NCBI GenBank assembly: GCA_003134995.1
Contig: PLDC01000019.1
Coordinates: 273,920 to 337,919, forward strand
From: Acidobacteriaceae bacterium
Lineage (GTDB): Bacteria; Acidobacteriota; Terriglobia; Terriglobales; Acidobacteriaceae
Length of the DNA: 64,000 nt
Direction of reading: 5' to 3'
Shown: in pieces, positions 26,047 through 35,318 of the stretch
Numbering within the stretch: the stretch's first letter is position 1
Layout: each line of letters starts with the position of its first letter
Program-made: the position numbers and the translations under genes
The notes under the pieces: model-generated
Database searches by the model: none
The model's input: the letters and a program-made list of their open reading frames with translations, nothing else
Told to the model about the DNA's origin: nothing

Positions 26047-26337
26047 CTCTGTGCCTTTCACTGGCAGGTAAGCGTAAATCTCTTCACCGACTGAGGTCCC
26101 GGCCAAGGCCCGCGGAACTGCGTGTAATAAACTCCGCCTCCACGCAACCGATGCGGCATCTCGCTTGCGACAAACAAGTTCCGTTTCGACCCCGGGCACG
26201 CTCATACGGTCTCCCTTAATTGACTCGCGAAGGCAAATCGACCAGAAGGGGGCAACTGGCACGAAAGCTCCCCGATGCTAACCCTGCCCTTAATGAAAGT
26301 TTCTGGCTTGAAACAACCGCACAAATTTGCAACCTTA

Positions 26338-26865
26338 CTACTCTTCCGCTGCACGCGCTTTCTTTCGAAGCGCCGCAGCCGACAAAAGCGTAACCAGCAG
26401 CCCAATCGGAAAAACCTCAGCAAACGTATAGGCCACATTCACCGCCGGCTTGTCATACATCACTTTGAATTCCTTTGCCTTCCGCACCATCTCATCGATC
26501 TTCTGCTGACTATCTTCAGCGGCTCTCGCGCGTTCCACCATGTGCGCTGCATATTTGTCGCCAAAGCCCGGCATCAGTTTGTAATAAACAATCTCCCAAG
26601 TCCCCACATAGCACGCGTTCGAGATCAGCGTAATTAAGATGCCGACGGCGAAACCGCGGCCGAATGTAATTCGCCCGCCCCCTGCGTTCTCTCGATACGA
26701 ACGCACTCCGAAGAACACCATGAGCGCCGAAAGCACGATCACGGTGTAGCCGAGGATTTCCCCTTTTTCGAAACCAATTTTGTCTGCGATCGGGATTCCA
26801 GCCAGCATCATTGCGGCCGAAATCCCCCCGGATATCAGTCCAAAAGTCAGAACGATCTTCTTCAT
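26338..26865 (-). CDS. DUF4199-like four-helix membrane protein
   Basis: 175 residues with four membrane segments (IVLTFGLISGGISAAMMLAG; EILGYTVIVLSALMVFFGV; RGFAVGILITLISNACYVGTW; AYTFAEVFPIGLLVTLLSAAAL) and a charged loop between the third and fourth ('HMVERARAAEDSQQKIDEMV'). This is the layout of the DUF4199 family, of unknown function, frequent in Acidobacteria and Bacteroidetes. AAGGAGACCGCGAG lies upstream of the ATG. Confidence 0.75.
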   Translation of the reverse strand: MKKIVLTFGLISGGISAAMMLAGIPIADKIGFEKGEILGYTVIVLSALMVFFGVRSYRENAGGGRITFGRGFAVGILITLISNACYVGTWEIVYYKLMPGFGDKYAAHMVERARAAEDSQQKIDEMVRKAKEFKVMYDKPAVNVAYTFAEVFPIGLLVTLLSAAALRKKARAAEE

Positions 26866-27025
26866 AAACTCGCGGTCTCCTTTTTTCTGAAACTAATTTC
26901 ACCAGCCTGAATGCGGCGGCGATCCGCGCAAATGTAGCGAAAGCCGTTCTTCCTGTCGTCACACTTTCGGATGATTTTGCACTGGGAACCGAAAATCATG
27001 CTTTCGGGTGGCGCGACCGAAGCAA

Positions 27026-27565
27026 TCACGGGATCAGTCGCGCGCTCTTGCCAATCTGCACCGCCTGGGTGCGGCGCTTCGCGCCGAGCTTATCGAACAA
27101 CCGGCTCGAATGAGTCTTCACCGTGTTCTCGCTGACAAATAGCCGGTCGGCAATCTCGCGATTGCTTAACCCGGCGGCGATGAGCCCCAGAATCTCCAAC
27201 TCACGCGCAGTAATGCCAAGCTGGCTAACGCGCACCTCATCGGCCACGAACGGTCCAGTCGGCGCCGGAATTTCCTTGACGATCGTTTCCGTGACGATCT
27301 TCTCTTGCACAATCTCCTTGACGATCGTTCGCGTAACAATCGTCGGTTTCTTTCTGGTGAGGGTCAGCCCCAGCCAGATCCCGAGTCCGGCGAACACAGC
27401 GGCGACCAGCCCCGCATAAATTTCCACCGAATGCTCAACCACCAGAAAGCGGTACTCGGTCAACTTCAGTACCAGAATGAGCAAGCCGCCGCACAAGCCG
27501 TAAAACAAAATCTCAAGCACCGCCCGTCGGCGCGAATGCGGCGCAGATTCCCTAATTGAGTTCAC
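27026..27565 (-). CDS. Membrane-tethered LuxR-type transcription regulator
   Basis: 179 residues. Two hydrophobic segments (about 16-34, LEILFYGLCGGLLILVLKL; about 48-68, IYAGLVAAVFAGLGIWLGLTL), then a repetitive linker rich in I-V-x-E-x-I-V-K-E-I, then a complete LuxR/GerE helix-turn-helix ('LGITARELEILGLIAAGLSN', 'LFVSENTVKTHSSRLFDKLG'). There is no receiver domain. The regulator would therefore bind DNA from the inner membrane, like ToxR or CadC but with a LuxR domain. Its targets are not evident; the DUF4199-like membrane protein downstream on the same strand is a candidate. Confidence 0.82.
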   Translation of the reverse strand: MNSIRESAPHSRRRAVLEILFYGLCGGLLILVLKLTEYRFLVVEHSVEIYAGLVAAVFAGLGIWLGLTLTRKKPTIVTRTIVKEIVQEKIVTETIVKEIPAPTGPFVADEVRVSQLGITARELEILGLIAAGLSNREIADRLFVSENTVKTHSSRLFDKLGAKRRTQAVQIGKSARLIP

Positions 27566-27855
27566 GGCAGGATCATATCCGAAGACCGAACCTCAAGCAG
27601 CCCCGGCCAGCCCGTGCAGCTATCATGAACCTTCACGGCCCCGCAACACGGCCGTAACCTCATGATTCCAAAGATCACGGCCGTTTCCCGCTCCAGGCGG
27701 ACTTCCTCGGCATGAGAACTAATGGCGTAAACCTTTATTCTTCCAAGGAAATCTCCTCCGAACTCTTGTTTTACCCCTCCAATCAAAATTCTGCGCCGCC
27801 AAGGCAAAACTGTGGCAGAATGGCGTCATTAGGAACTGGTCGTCTGGGGGTGTGT

Positions 27856-28665
27856 ATGTCCTACTGGAAAGCCTGCCTGACTCTACTCGTTGTATCTTCC
27901 TTAACTGCCGTAGCCCAAGTTTCTCATTCCGAGCAGGTAACGATCGCGCCGCCTCTCGTGCGCGCTGTCGAACCTCCGGCGCCCGAGGCAACCGCTGCCG
28001 CTCTCGAGTTGCAAGCCGACAAGTTGCGCGGCGAGAAACTCTATCTCGATGCCCTCGATTATTACCACGCCGCACTGGCCAAGAAGGCCAACGATGCCTC
28101 CCTGCTCAACAAGATCGGAGTCAGCGAACTGATGATGCAGCGCTACAAAGAAGCGCGCAAATCTTTCGAGCGCGCCATCAAGTCCGATCATCAGTTCGCC
28201 AACGCTTACAACAATCTCGGCGTAGTTTTATACGAAAGCAAGAAATACGGAGCTGCGGTCAAGCAGTACGAAAAGGCGATCGCCATGGACAATAATTCGG
28301 CGTCGTTCTTCAGTAACTTGGGCGCGGCTTATTTTTCCAAGCGCGACTTTGAGCCCGCCGTTATTGCGTACCAGCACGCTCTGCAATTGGATCCCGAAGT
28401 CTTTGAGCGCTCTTCGCGCGCCGGCGTTCAAGCGCAGCTGCCCAGTCCCGAGGACCGCGCACGCTACGATTACACCGTCGCCAAGTTGTACGCGCAGATG
28501 GGCCTGTCGGACCATTCGCTTGAGTATTTAAAGAAGGCCATGGAGGCCGGCTATAAAGATTTGAAAAATGTATATAAGGACGCCGAGTTTGCCGAGTTGC
28601 GAAAGAATCCGCGCTTCACCGAACTGATGGCCTCCGCATCGAAGACTCCAGCGCTCTCAGATTAA
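27856..28665 (+). CDS. Secreted/periplasmic TPR-repeat protein
   Basis: 269 residues from the ATG at 27856 (GGGGGTG about 8 bases upstream; a signal peptide, MSYWKACLTLLVVSSLTAVAQ, follows directly). Residues 55-190 hold at least three tetratricopeptide repeats ('ALDYYHAALAKKANDASLLNKIGVSE', 'ARKSFERAIKSDHQFANAYNNLG', 'AVKQYEKAIAMDNNSASFFSNLG', 'AVIAYQHALQLDP'). The last part ends with 'EYLKKAMEAGYKDLKNV', the common TPR-end motif of acidobacterial proteins. A scaffold role in the periplasm is likely; partners unknown. Confidence 0.85.
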   Translation: MSYWKACLTLLVVSSLTAVAQVSHSEQVTIAPPLVRAVEPPAPEATAAALELQADKLRGEKLYLDALDYYHAALAKKANDASLLNKIGVSELMMQRYKEARKSFERAIKSDHQFANAYNNLGVVLYESKKYGAAVKQYEKAIAMDNNSASFFSNLGAAYFSKRDFEPAVIAYQHALQLDPEVFERSSRAGVQAQLPSPEDRARYDYTVAKLYAQMGLSDHSLEYLKKAMEAGYKDLKNVYKDAEFAELRKNPRFTELMASASKTPALSD

Positions 28666-28731
28666 TTGGCGAAAGAATTACAAAGTTTTACAAAATTAGA
28701 CGGAACTTAACGGGGTTCTAGGGTTTAATCA

Positions 28732-28758
28732 TGGAAATACTCCTGAAAACAACAGGGT
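28732..28758 (+). other. Eight-codon leader-like reading frame before a terminator
   Basis: ATGGAAATACTCCTGAAAAC... encodes MEILLKTTG and stops, within a short AT-rich region and 20 bases before the terminator stem at 28778. It could be a leader peptide of an attenuator, or chance; no ribosome site stands out. Confidence 0.25.
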
Positions 28759-28777
28759 GAGTAAGGAGAAACGGTAG

Positions 28778-28830
28778 CCCATCGGATGCTGACCCGAGCA
28801 CGCCCCAAGCAAGCATCCGGTGGGTTTTTT
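28778..28830 (+). terminator. Strong intrinsic terminator
   Basis: CCCATCGGATGCT (28778-28790) pairs with AGCATCCGGTGGG (28812-28824) over 13 positions with one G-T, a 21-base loop, then TTTTTT. It ends the TPR transcript or a small RNA lying in 28690-28830. Confidence 0.85.
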
Positions 28831-28835
28831 CTTTT

Positions 28836-28969
28836 GGCTCTAAGCCTTTAGCTCTTAGCCTTTAGCCTAAAGCCAATCGAGCCTTCCGCGGAAATTCCCT
28901 CCGTTCGCGCTGTCCCACTATGAATCGGTTCTTGAGCTAAGAGCTAAAGGCTAACAGCTAAGAGCTTCT
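28836..28969. repeat. Inverted short-word array (CTTTAGCTCTTAGC) overlapping the kdsC stop
   Basis: Left arm CTCTAAGCCTTTAGCTCTTAGCC... (28836-28883), right arm GAGCTAAGAGCTAAAGGCTAACAGC... (28929-28969), reverse complementary in style, centre about 45 bases. The last codons and stop of kdsC (minus strand, AGC TCT TAG) fall inside the right arm. Confidence 0.85.
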
Positions 28970-29533
28970 CCTCGGAATTCCCTCGCCAATGTACTCTTCC
29001 ACCACACGCTTCCACTTCCCCTGCGCTCTTAAAATGAACTCGACCGCATCGCGCAAAGCGCCATCGCCGCCCGCGTGAGCGGTAACGTAATGAGCTTCCT
29101 GCTTCACTTCTGCGCGTGCGTTCTTCACCGCAATGGCAAGCCCGCCAGCGCGCATCGCCGGGAGATCGATCACGTCATCGCCGACAAACGCAGCTTCTTC
29201 GCGCTTGAGTCCCGCCTTCTCGACAATCACGTTGAAGCACGTGCGCTTGTCATCCACGCCCTGATAAACATATTCGAGTTTCAAATCGCGGGCTCGCAGC
29301 GCAACTGTCTCCGAAGATCGCTTGGTGATCAGTCCGGTCTTGATGCCGCCCAGTCGCGCCAGCGAGATCGACGCTCCGTCATGCGCATGAAAACCCTTGA
29401 ACTCAATCCGCCCACTTTGTGACTCGCCGGGAAACGGCAAAAAAAACAGCTTGCCGTCAGTGAGCACGCCATCTACATCAAACAGCAGAAGCTTGATCTT
29501 GCGCGCGCGGGCTTGTGCGGAAAGTTTTGGCAT
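28958..29533 (-). CDS. kdsC: 3-deoxy-D-manno-octulosonate 8-phosphate phosphatase
   Basis: 191 residues of the HAD superfamily, C0 subclass (no cap). 'IKLLLFDVDGVLTDGKLFF' holds the nucleophile Asp pair, 'FHAHDGASISLARLGGIKTGLITKRSS' motif II, 'FVGDDVIDLPAMRAGGLAIAV' motif III/IV. It removes phosphate from KDO-8-P to give KDO for lipid A core. The partner kdsA is 29 kb away. The C-terminus ends within a word array, probably replacing a few original residues. Confidence 0.94.
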   Translation of the reverse strand: MPKLSAQARARKIKLLLFDVDGVLTDGKLFFLPFPGESQSGRIEFKGFHAHDGASISLARLGGIKTGLITKRSSETVALRARDLKLEYVYQGVDDKRTCFNVIVEKAGLKREEAAFVGDDVIDLPAMRAGGLAIAVKNARAEVKQEAHYVTAHAGGDGALRDAVEFILRAQGKWKRVVEEYIGEGIPRRSS

Positions 29534-29701
29534 CGTGGGATTCTAGCAGGCCACCCTCCCGCTCGACAGTGACCGCGAATCTCGTGGAAAAGCGCGTAAC
29601 CAAGATAACGAATTGTGGCCGACCACATTGGGTGGTATGCAAGGTGAGAGCGCTCAGTCGTTCACTTATTGGAAGAGAGACGACCACTCACTGGAGATTC
29701 C

Positions 29702-30469
29702 ATGAAGAGATTTTTCTGCGCGTTGAGCTTGCTGGTTCTCGGTTCCGCGTCTTTAACCGCACAGACGCCTGAACTGAAATTCATCGCCGATACACTGGTC
29801 GTGCAGGCGGATGGAACCTATGAGGCTGATCCCGATCTCGCCACCATGACGTTCCAGATTTGTTTTTCCCAGGACAAGGACATCAAGCATGCCTACGCCG
29901 CGGCGACCCAATCCATGCAGCACGTTGTCGATCTCGGCAGTCAAAACGGCCTCAAGCGGGAAGATGTGACAACCGGAGTGCTAACTGTCGCTCCCGTGTA
30001 CGAAGGCGACCGCAAGAAACGCGTGCGCTCCTATTACGTGCAAGGCAACATCGTGCTGCGCATCCATGATTTTTCGCGGATTGGCCCAATCCTCGATGGC
30101 TCAGTCGAGGATGGCGTCGCCGATTTTCGTTCCCTCACCTATTCCCTCGCCAACGAAGAGGCTGCCAAGAAACTGGCGGTCGCCGAGGCAATGCGGCGCG
30201 CCATTGGCCGGGCGTCTGTCGCCCTTGAGCAGAAAGGTCAGAAACTCGGCACGCTGCGCTATATGAGCCTCGATGTGAAGCAATTAGTAGGCGTGGCGCA
30301 ACTGCAAACCATGCCAATGTACACGACAGCCGAAATGGTGGAGACGAGCGTCAGTGGCGGAAGCGCATGGAAGAGTAGGAAGGAACCCCCGCCGTCACCT
30401 CCGCCCCCGCCGCAACCGCAAAAGATCGCGGTCAGCGCCTCCGTCCAGTGCGCTTTCCAGATCGAGTAG
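29702..30469 (+). CDS. SIMPL (DUF541) domain periplasmic protein
   Basis: 255 residues from the ATG at 29702 (signal peptide MKRFFCALSLLVLGSASLTAQ). The body is the SIMPL/DUF541 pattern: 'ELKFIADTLVVQADGTYEADPDLATMTFQICF', 'GLKREDVTTGVLTVAPVYE', 'IVLRIHDFSRIGPILDGSVEDG', 'AVAEAMRRAIGRASVAL'. A proline tract (PPPSPPPPPQPQ) precedes the last strand 'IAVSASVQCAFQIE'. SIMPL proteins bind or act in the periplasm in stress responses; the biochemical role is unsettled. Confidence 0.85.
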   Translation: MKRFFCALSLLVLGSASLTAQTPELKFIADTLVVQADGTYEADPDLATMTFQICFSQDKDIKHAYAAATQSMQHVVDLGSQNGLKREDVTTGVLTVAPVYEGDRKKRVRSYYVQGNIVLRIHDFSRIGPILDGSVEDGVADFRSLTYSLANEEAAKKLAVAEAMRRAIGRASVALEQKGQKLGTLRYMSLDVKQLVGVAQLQTMPMYTTAEMVETSVSGGSAWKSRKEPPPSPPPPPQPQKIAVSASVQCAFQIE

Positions 30470-30553
30470 GAGGGGCTGCGCGAGGAAAAGGCGAAGCCGG
30501 TTCCGGGAAACGCAGCGACATGATTCTCCGCCCTCGCTCTTAGCACCAGTACC

Positions 30554-30805
30554 TCAACCCTTGCGCATAGCGGCAAACTTTCGGGCTTTTGCTCGATCGT
30601 CATTCCTCCGGTCACGGTGGAGCGCTGCCACGAGTGAAGTTTTTCCCTTGAGGGACCCGCGAAGGCTCTTGATAAGAACGTCGAATGACAAGTCATCCGT
30701 CGAGGGATTGCCAGGCCTGACCTCTGGGGATGAGGTTTTTTGCGTGCTGCGTGCAGCGCCGAGGCCTGTTGTGACTTGTTTCCGGACCGTCTTTTTTGAT
30801 TTCAT
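30554..30805 (-). CDS. Small basic protein, possibly an orphan antitoxin-like protein
   Basis: 83 residues: basic N-terminus, then 'DDLSFDVLIKSLRGSLKGKTSLVAALHRDRRNDDRAKARKF'. The pattern 'S-L-x-x-A-L-x-x-D-R-R' recalls the toxin-binding tails of some AbrB/VapB antitoxins, but no DNA-binding domain and no toxin gene are present. TATAGC upstream could be a -10. Uncertain; otherwise 30470-30896 contains nothing I can call. Confidence 0.35.
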   Translation of the reverse strand: MKSKKTVRKQVTTGLGAARSTQKTSSPEVRPGNPSTDDLSFDVLIKSLRGSLKGKTSLVAALHRDRRNDDRAKARKFAAMRKG

Positions 30806-30896
30806 AACTCGCTATAGTGTGCCTGTTCCGATTCTACGCCCTGCCTAAAGAAAGCGAACAATTTACGAAACTCCATTCACCGGCTACAATATTAAA

Positions 30897-33800
30897 ATGC
30901 AGTCCCCTCCCGCATCGCTTTCCTGGGCTCACCCTCTCGTAGCGGAGTGGTTTGTCCAGCGCTTTGCCACGCCAACCGAGCCGCAGGAGCAGGGCTGGCC
31001 GCACATTCTCGCCGGCCGCACCACGCTGATTTCCGCGCCGACAGGCTCCGGAAAAACGCTGGCTGCATTCCTCGCGTGCATTGATCGCCTCGTGCGCAAG
31101 GCTTTGGCAGGCGATCTCGCTGATCGAACTGAAGTCCTTTACGTCTCTCCATTGAAGGCACTGGGCAACGACATCCAGAAAAACCTCGAAGTTCCTCTGG
31201 GAGAAATTCTCGCCATGGCCGGCGAGCGCGGCCTGCTCATGCCGGAGATTCGCACCGCGGTCCGCAGTGGCGACACGCTCATGCCCGAGCGGCGCGCCAT
31301 GCTCAAGCGCCCGCCGCACATCCTCGTTACCACGCCAGAGTCGCTCTACATTTTGCTGACCGCGGATAAGAGCCGCGCGATTCTGCGCGACATCGAAACG
31401 GTCATCGTGGATGAAATCCACGCCGTTGCCGATGACAAACGCGGAGCGCACTTGACGCTGTCACTGGAACGCCTGGAGGCGCTAACTCACAAACCGCCAG
31501 TGCGCATCGGGCTGTCAGCTACGCAGAAGCCGATTGAACAAGTAGCGCATTTCCTCACCGGCAGTTCTGACTCCGGCAAAGCGCGCCCTGATCCTGTCAT
31601 CGTCAACATCGGACACAAGCGGAAGCTGGATCTCGCGGTAGAAGTTCCTCAAATGCCGCTGGGTCCTGTCGCCTCGAATGAAATGTGGGACGAGGTCTAC
31701 AACCGGCTCGTAACGCTGGTCGAGCAGCATCGCGCAACGCTGGTATTTGTGAACACAAGGCGCATGGCCGAGCGCGTAGCGCATCAGCTGGGCGAGCGCA
31801 TTGGCGAACAGAACGTCGCGGCGCACCACGGCAGTCTCTCGCGCAAGCTGCGCCTGGCGGCGGAAAAGAAACTGAAAGAAGGCCAGGTGCGGGTGCTCGT
31901 AGCGACCGCGTCGCTCGAACTCGGTATCGACGTGGGCACGGTGGATCTGGTCGTGCAAATTAATTCTCCGCGCGCGATTGCCGTGACGTTGCAGCGCGTA
32001 GGTCGATCAGGTCACTGGCGCGGCGCGGTTCCCAAGGGACGCCTCTTTGCCACCACGCGCGACGATTTGCTCGAGTGCGCCGCTTTGGTGCGAGCCATCA
32101 GGCAGGGCGATCTCGACCGGTTGATAATCCCCGACGCGCCGCTCGATGTGCTGGCGCAACAGATTGTGGCGGCATGTTCCGCCGAAGAGTGGATCGAAGA
32201 TGAGATGTTCGCGCTTGCGCGACGTGCATATCCCTACCGCAATCTGAAGCGCGAAACCTTCGATTCGATTCTGGAAATGCTAAGCGAGGGCATCGCTGCC
32301 AAGCGCGGGCGCTACGGCGCATACGTCCATCGCGATCGCGTGAATGGCAAGCTGCGCGCGCGTCGCGGAGCGCGACTGGCGGCGATCACCAGCGGCGGCG
32401 CGATCCCCGACAATTCACTTTACGCAGTCGTGGCCGAGCCTGATGGCATTGTGGTCGGCACGGTAGACGAAGATTTTGCGGTAGAGAGCAATCGCGGCGA
32501 CATCATGCTGTTAGGAAATACCTCGTGGATGATTCGCCGCATCGAAACCAATGCTGGCCGCATGCTGGTGCAGGACGCACACGGAGCGCCGCCGAGCGTC
32601 CCGTTCTGGCGCGGCGAAGCTCCGGCACGCACCGAAGAACTTTCCGAACATGTAGGAGCGCTGCGGCAAAAGATCAGCGAGATGCTGCCGCACACTTCTC
32701 CGGTAGGATTTTCGCCAACGCAACCCGATGTCGCCGCCGCTGTGAGCTGTTTGAAGGACGAATGCGGCCTCGACGATTCCGGCGCAGAGCAGGCAATCGA
32801 ATACATTTTGCAAGGCCGCGCCGTGCTGGGCGCAGTGCCAACTCAGACAACTGTGATTGCGGAACGCTTCTTCGACGAAGGCGGCGGAATGCAACTGGTA
32901 ATTCACGCCCCGTTCGGCGGCCGCATCAATAAAGCCTGGGGACTGGCTCTGCGCAAGCGTTTCTGCGTCGGCTTTAACTTCGAGTTGCAGGCCGCGGCTA
33001 CGGACAACGGTCTGAACATCGCGCTGGCTGAGCAGCATAGTTTTCCTCTGGGAGATGTCTTCAACTTTCTGCAAGCGACAACTGTGCAGCCGATTCTGGA
33101 ACAAGCGACGCTCGACTCGCCGATCTTCGCCACACGCTGGCGGTGGGACGCGAACCGCGCGCTCGCGCTGCTCCGTTTTCAAAATGGAAAAAAAGTTCCA
33201 GCGCAGATTCAACGCATGCGCTCTGACGATTTGCTCGCATCCGTTTTTCCCGACGCCGCTGCCTGCTTCGAAAATATTCAGGGCGAGCGTCACATCCCCG
33301 ATCATCCGCTGGTCGGCGAAGTAATGAAAGATGTCCTCACCGAAGCGATGGATATTGACGGGCTGAAGTCTGTGCTCAGTGGTCTCGCCGACGGACGCAT
33401 TCGTTGCGTTGCAGTCGACACGCCCGTTCCGTCGCAGTTCTCACACGAGATTCTGAATGCGAATCCTTACGCTTATCTAGACGACGCGCCGCTCGAGGAG
33501 CGTCGCGCTCGCGCCGTGCAGATGCGGCGCATGCTTCCGGAATCCGTGCTCGAAGAAGTCGGAGGTCTCGATCCGGCTGCGATTGCGCAGGTCCGCGAAG
33601 AAGCCTGGCCCGACGTGCGCGATGCCGATGAGTTGCACGATGTGTTGCACACGCTCGTCGGACTTCCGGAAAGTGGTCCCGATTTTGGTACTCAGCAATG
33701 GAAGTTTTATTTCGAGCGATTGGTTAACGAAGGTCGCGCCGCATCTGCAATGAGCGTGGGCAAGACTTATTGGGTTGCGGCTGAGCGCGCCAAAACGTTT

Positions 33801-35240
33801 TCGATTTTATTTCCCGAGGCGCGATTTGCGCCGACGTTGGCCGAAGTTGAAACAACAGTTCCCACTCGCGACGACGCCTTGCTAACTCTGGTTATGGGAT
33901 GGATGTCGCACGTTGGGCCGATTACAGCGACGCAGCTTGGCGAGACTTTGGGAATTTCTGCTTCCGACATTTCGAATGCCCTTCTTCGCATGGAAGCAAG
34001 CGGAACTGTTCTTCGAGGAAACTTCAGTGGTTCTGCTTCGCGGGCGAGAACGTCCGCGCCAGATGAACCGGAATGGTGCGAGCGGCGGTTGCTGGCGCGC
34101 ATTCACCGGCTTACGGTTGCGACCTTGCGCAAACAGATCGAACCCGTTACTGCGGCGCAATTTATGCAGTGGCTTTTGCGCTGGCAGCTCATCGCTCCAG
34201 GCACGCAAGTATCCGGTGAACGCGGAACGCTTGAAGTGTTGCGGCAACTTCAGGGGTTTGAAATTCCGGCGAATGCTTGGGAGCGGCAAGTGCTGGCTCG
34301 TCGCATTGTCGATTACGATCCGAAGTGGCTTGATCAGCTTTGCCTGACTGGCGCTGTTGGATGGGGAAGGTTGTCTCCACATCCGGCGACTTTGGATTAC
34401 TCGAATGTGAATCGTGGAACGGAGTCTCAACCTCAATCGGCTCCTCGACAACGGCGCGTGATTCCGACCAGCGTTGCGCCAATTACTTTTTTTGTTCGCG
34501 AAGATGCGGATTGGATGACCCCGCGGCATCCGGGCGCGGAGGTGTCGGAAAATAATGGGCTCAGTCACGGAGCGCAAGGTGTGCTGGATTTTCTGCGGCA
34601 GCGCGGCGCGTCTTTTTTCGCCGACATTGTTCGCGGCACGAACAAGCTGAAAGCGGAAATCGAAACCGCGCTCTGGGAACTTGTCGCTGCCGGTTTGGTT
34701 ACCGCCGATGGCTTCGACAATCTGCGATCGCTGATCGATCCCAAGCGGCGGGCGGGGCAGGGCAGTGGGCGCACTACTCGTCCGCGGCACAATGCTGGGC
34801 GCTGGGCGCTGTTGCACGCGGAGGAAGTTGTCGAGCGGCCTCGCGCTGTCGAAGCGGCTTGCTGGATGCTGCTTCGGCGATATGGCATTGTGGTTCGCGA
34901 TGTACTGGCGCGGGAGGCGAACCTGCCTCCGTGGCGCGAGCTGGTTGGCGCTTTCCGGCGGCTTGAGGACCGCGGCGAGATTCGCGGCGGGCGTTTTGTG
35001 GATGGATTCCTCGGTGAACAGTTTGCTCTGCCGGTGGCGGTCGAATCCGTGCGAGCGATGCGCAAGCTTATTGCCGCAAGTGAAACGATCACGCTATCGG
35101 CGGCCGATCCGCTGAACCTGGTTGGGATTCTGGTGCCGGGTGAGCGTGTGCCGGCGATTTCCGGGAACAGCGTTACGTTCCGGGATGGGGTCGCTGTAAA
35201 TTCAGTACCCACTACCGAGTACCGAGCTGAAACCGCTTAG
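30897..35240 (+). CDS. lhr: Lhr-type superfamily-2 DNA helicase (full-length, 1447 residues)
   Basis: Walker A 'LISAPTGSGKTLAAFLA' (about residue 45), DEIH box 'VIVDEIHAVADDKRGAHL', motif III 'IGLSATQKPIEQVA', motifs IV-VI with 'LVFVNTRRMAERVAHQL' and 'LQRVGRSGHWRGAVPKG'. This is followed by the Lhr-specific winged-helix and the beta-barrel/DUF4145-like C-terminal half (about 850-1447). Length matches Lhr (about 1400-1540), not the short Lhr-core proteins. Lhr is a 3'-5' ssDNA-translocating ATPase acting in DNA repair. The final residues (SVPTTEYRAETA) translate a GTACCCACTACCGAGTACCGAG word array, so the natural C-terminus was probably replaced. Confidence 0.93.
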   Translation: MQSPPASLSWAHPLVAEWFVQRFATPTEPQEQGWPHILAGRTTLISAPTGSGKTLAAFLACIDRLVRKALAGDLADRTEVLYVSPLKALGNDIQKNLEVPLGEILAMAGERGLLMPEIRTAVRSGDTLMPERRAMLKRPPHILVTTPESLYILLTADKSRAILRDIETVIVDEIHAVADDKRGAHLTLSLERLEALTHKPPVRIGLSATQKPIEQVAHFLTGSSDSGKARPDPVIVNIGHKRKLDLAVEVPQMPLGPVASNEMWDEVYNRLVTLVEQHRATLVFVNTRRMAERVAHQLGERIGEQNVAAHHGSLSRKLRLAAEKKLKEGQVRVLVATASLELGIDVGTVDLVVQINSPRAIAVTLQRVGRSGHWRGAVPKGRLFATTRDDLLECAALVRAIRQGDLDRLIIPDAPLDVLAQQIVAACSAEEWIEDEMFALARRAYPYRNLKRETFDSILEMLSEGIAAKRGRYGAYVHRDRVNGKLRARRGARLAAITSGGAIPDNSLYAVVAEPDGIVVGTVDEDFAVESNRGDIMLLGNTSWMIRRIETNAGRMLVQDAHGAPPSVPFWRGEAPARTEELSEHVGALRQKISEMLPHTSPVGFSPTQPDVAAAVSCLKDECGLDDSGAEQAIEYILQGRAVLGAVPTQTTVIAERFFDEGGGMQLVIHAPFGGRINKAWGLALRKRFCVGFNFELQAAATDNGLNIALAEQHSFPLGDVFNFLQATTVQPILEQATLDSPIFATRWRWDANRALALLRFQNGKKVPAQIQRMRSDDLLASVFPDAAACFENIQGERHIPDHPLVGEVMKDVLTEAMDIDGLKSVLSGLADGRIRCVAVDTPVPSQFSHEILNANPYAYLDDAPLEERRARAVQMRRMLPESVLEEVGGLDPAAIAQVREEAWPDVRDADELHDVLHTLVGLPESGPDFGTQQWKFYFERLVNEGRAASAMSVGKTYWVAAERAKTFSILFPEARFAPTLAEVETTVPTRDDALLTLVMGWMSHVGPITATQLGETLGISASDISNALLRMEASGTVLRGNFSGSASRARTSAPDEPEWCERRLLARIHRLTVATLRKQIEPVTAAQFMQWLLRWQLIAPGTQVSGERGTLEVLRQLQGFEIPANAWERQVLARRIVDYDPKWLDQLCLTGAVGWGRLSPHPATLDYSNVNRGTESQPQSAPRQRRVIPTSVAPITFFVREDADWMTPRHPGAEVSENNGLSHGAQGVLDFLRQRGASFFADIVRGTNKLKAEIETALWELVAAGLVTADGFDNLRSLIDPKRRAGQGSGRTTRPRHNAGRWALLHAEEVVERPRAVEAACWMLLRRYGIVVRDVLAREANLPPWRELVGAFRRLEDRGEIRGGRFVDGFLGEQFALPVAVESVRAMRKLIAASETITLSAADPLNLVGILVPGERVPAISGNSVTFRDGVAVNSVPTTEYRAETA

Positions 35241-35318
35241 TGTCTCCGAAAATAAAGTTGGGACTTGGTTGCGGCGCGGGTTGCATCGTTGGCTCCTGAG
35301 TCGAGAATGCACTGGAAA

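Noticed and set aside
26051..26262. Small minus-strand gene upstream of the double hairpin
   Set aside because: The frame (starting near 26205) has no ribosome site, runs through both hairpins and shows no recognisable protein features.
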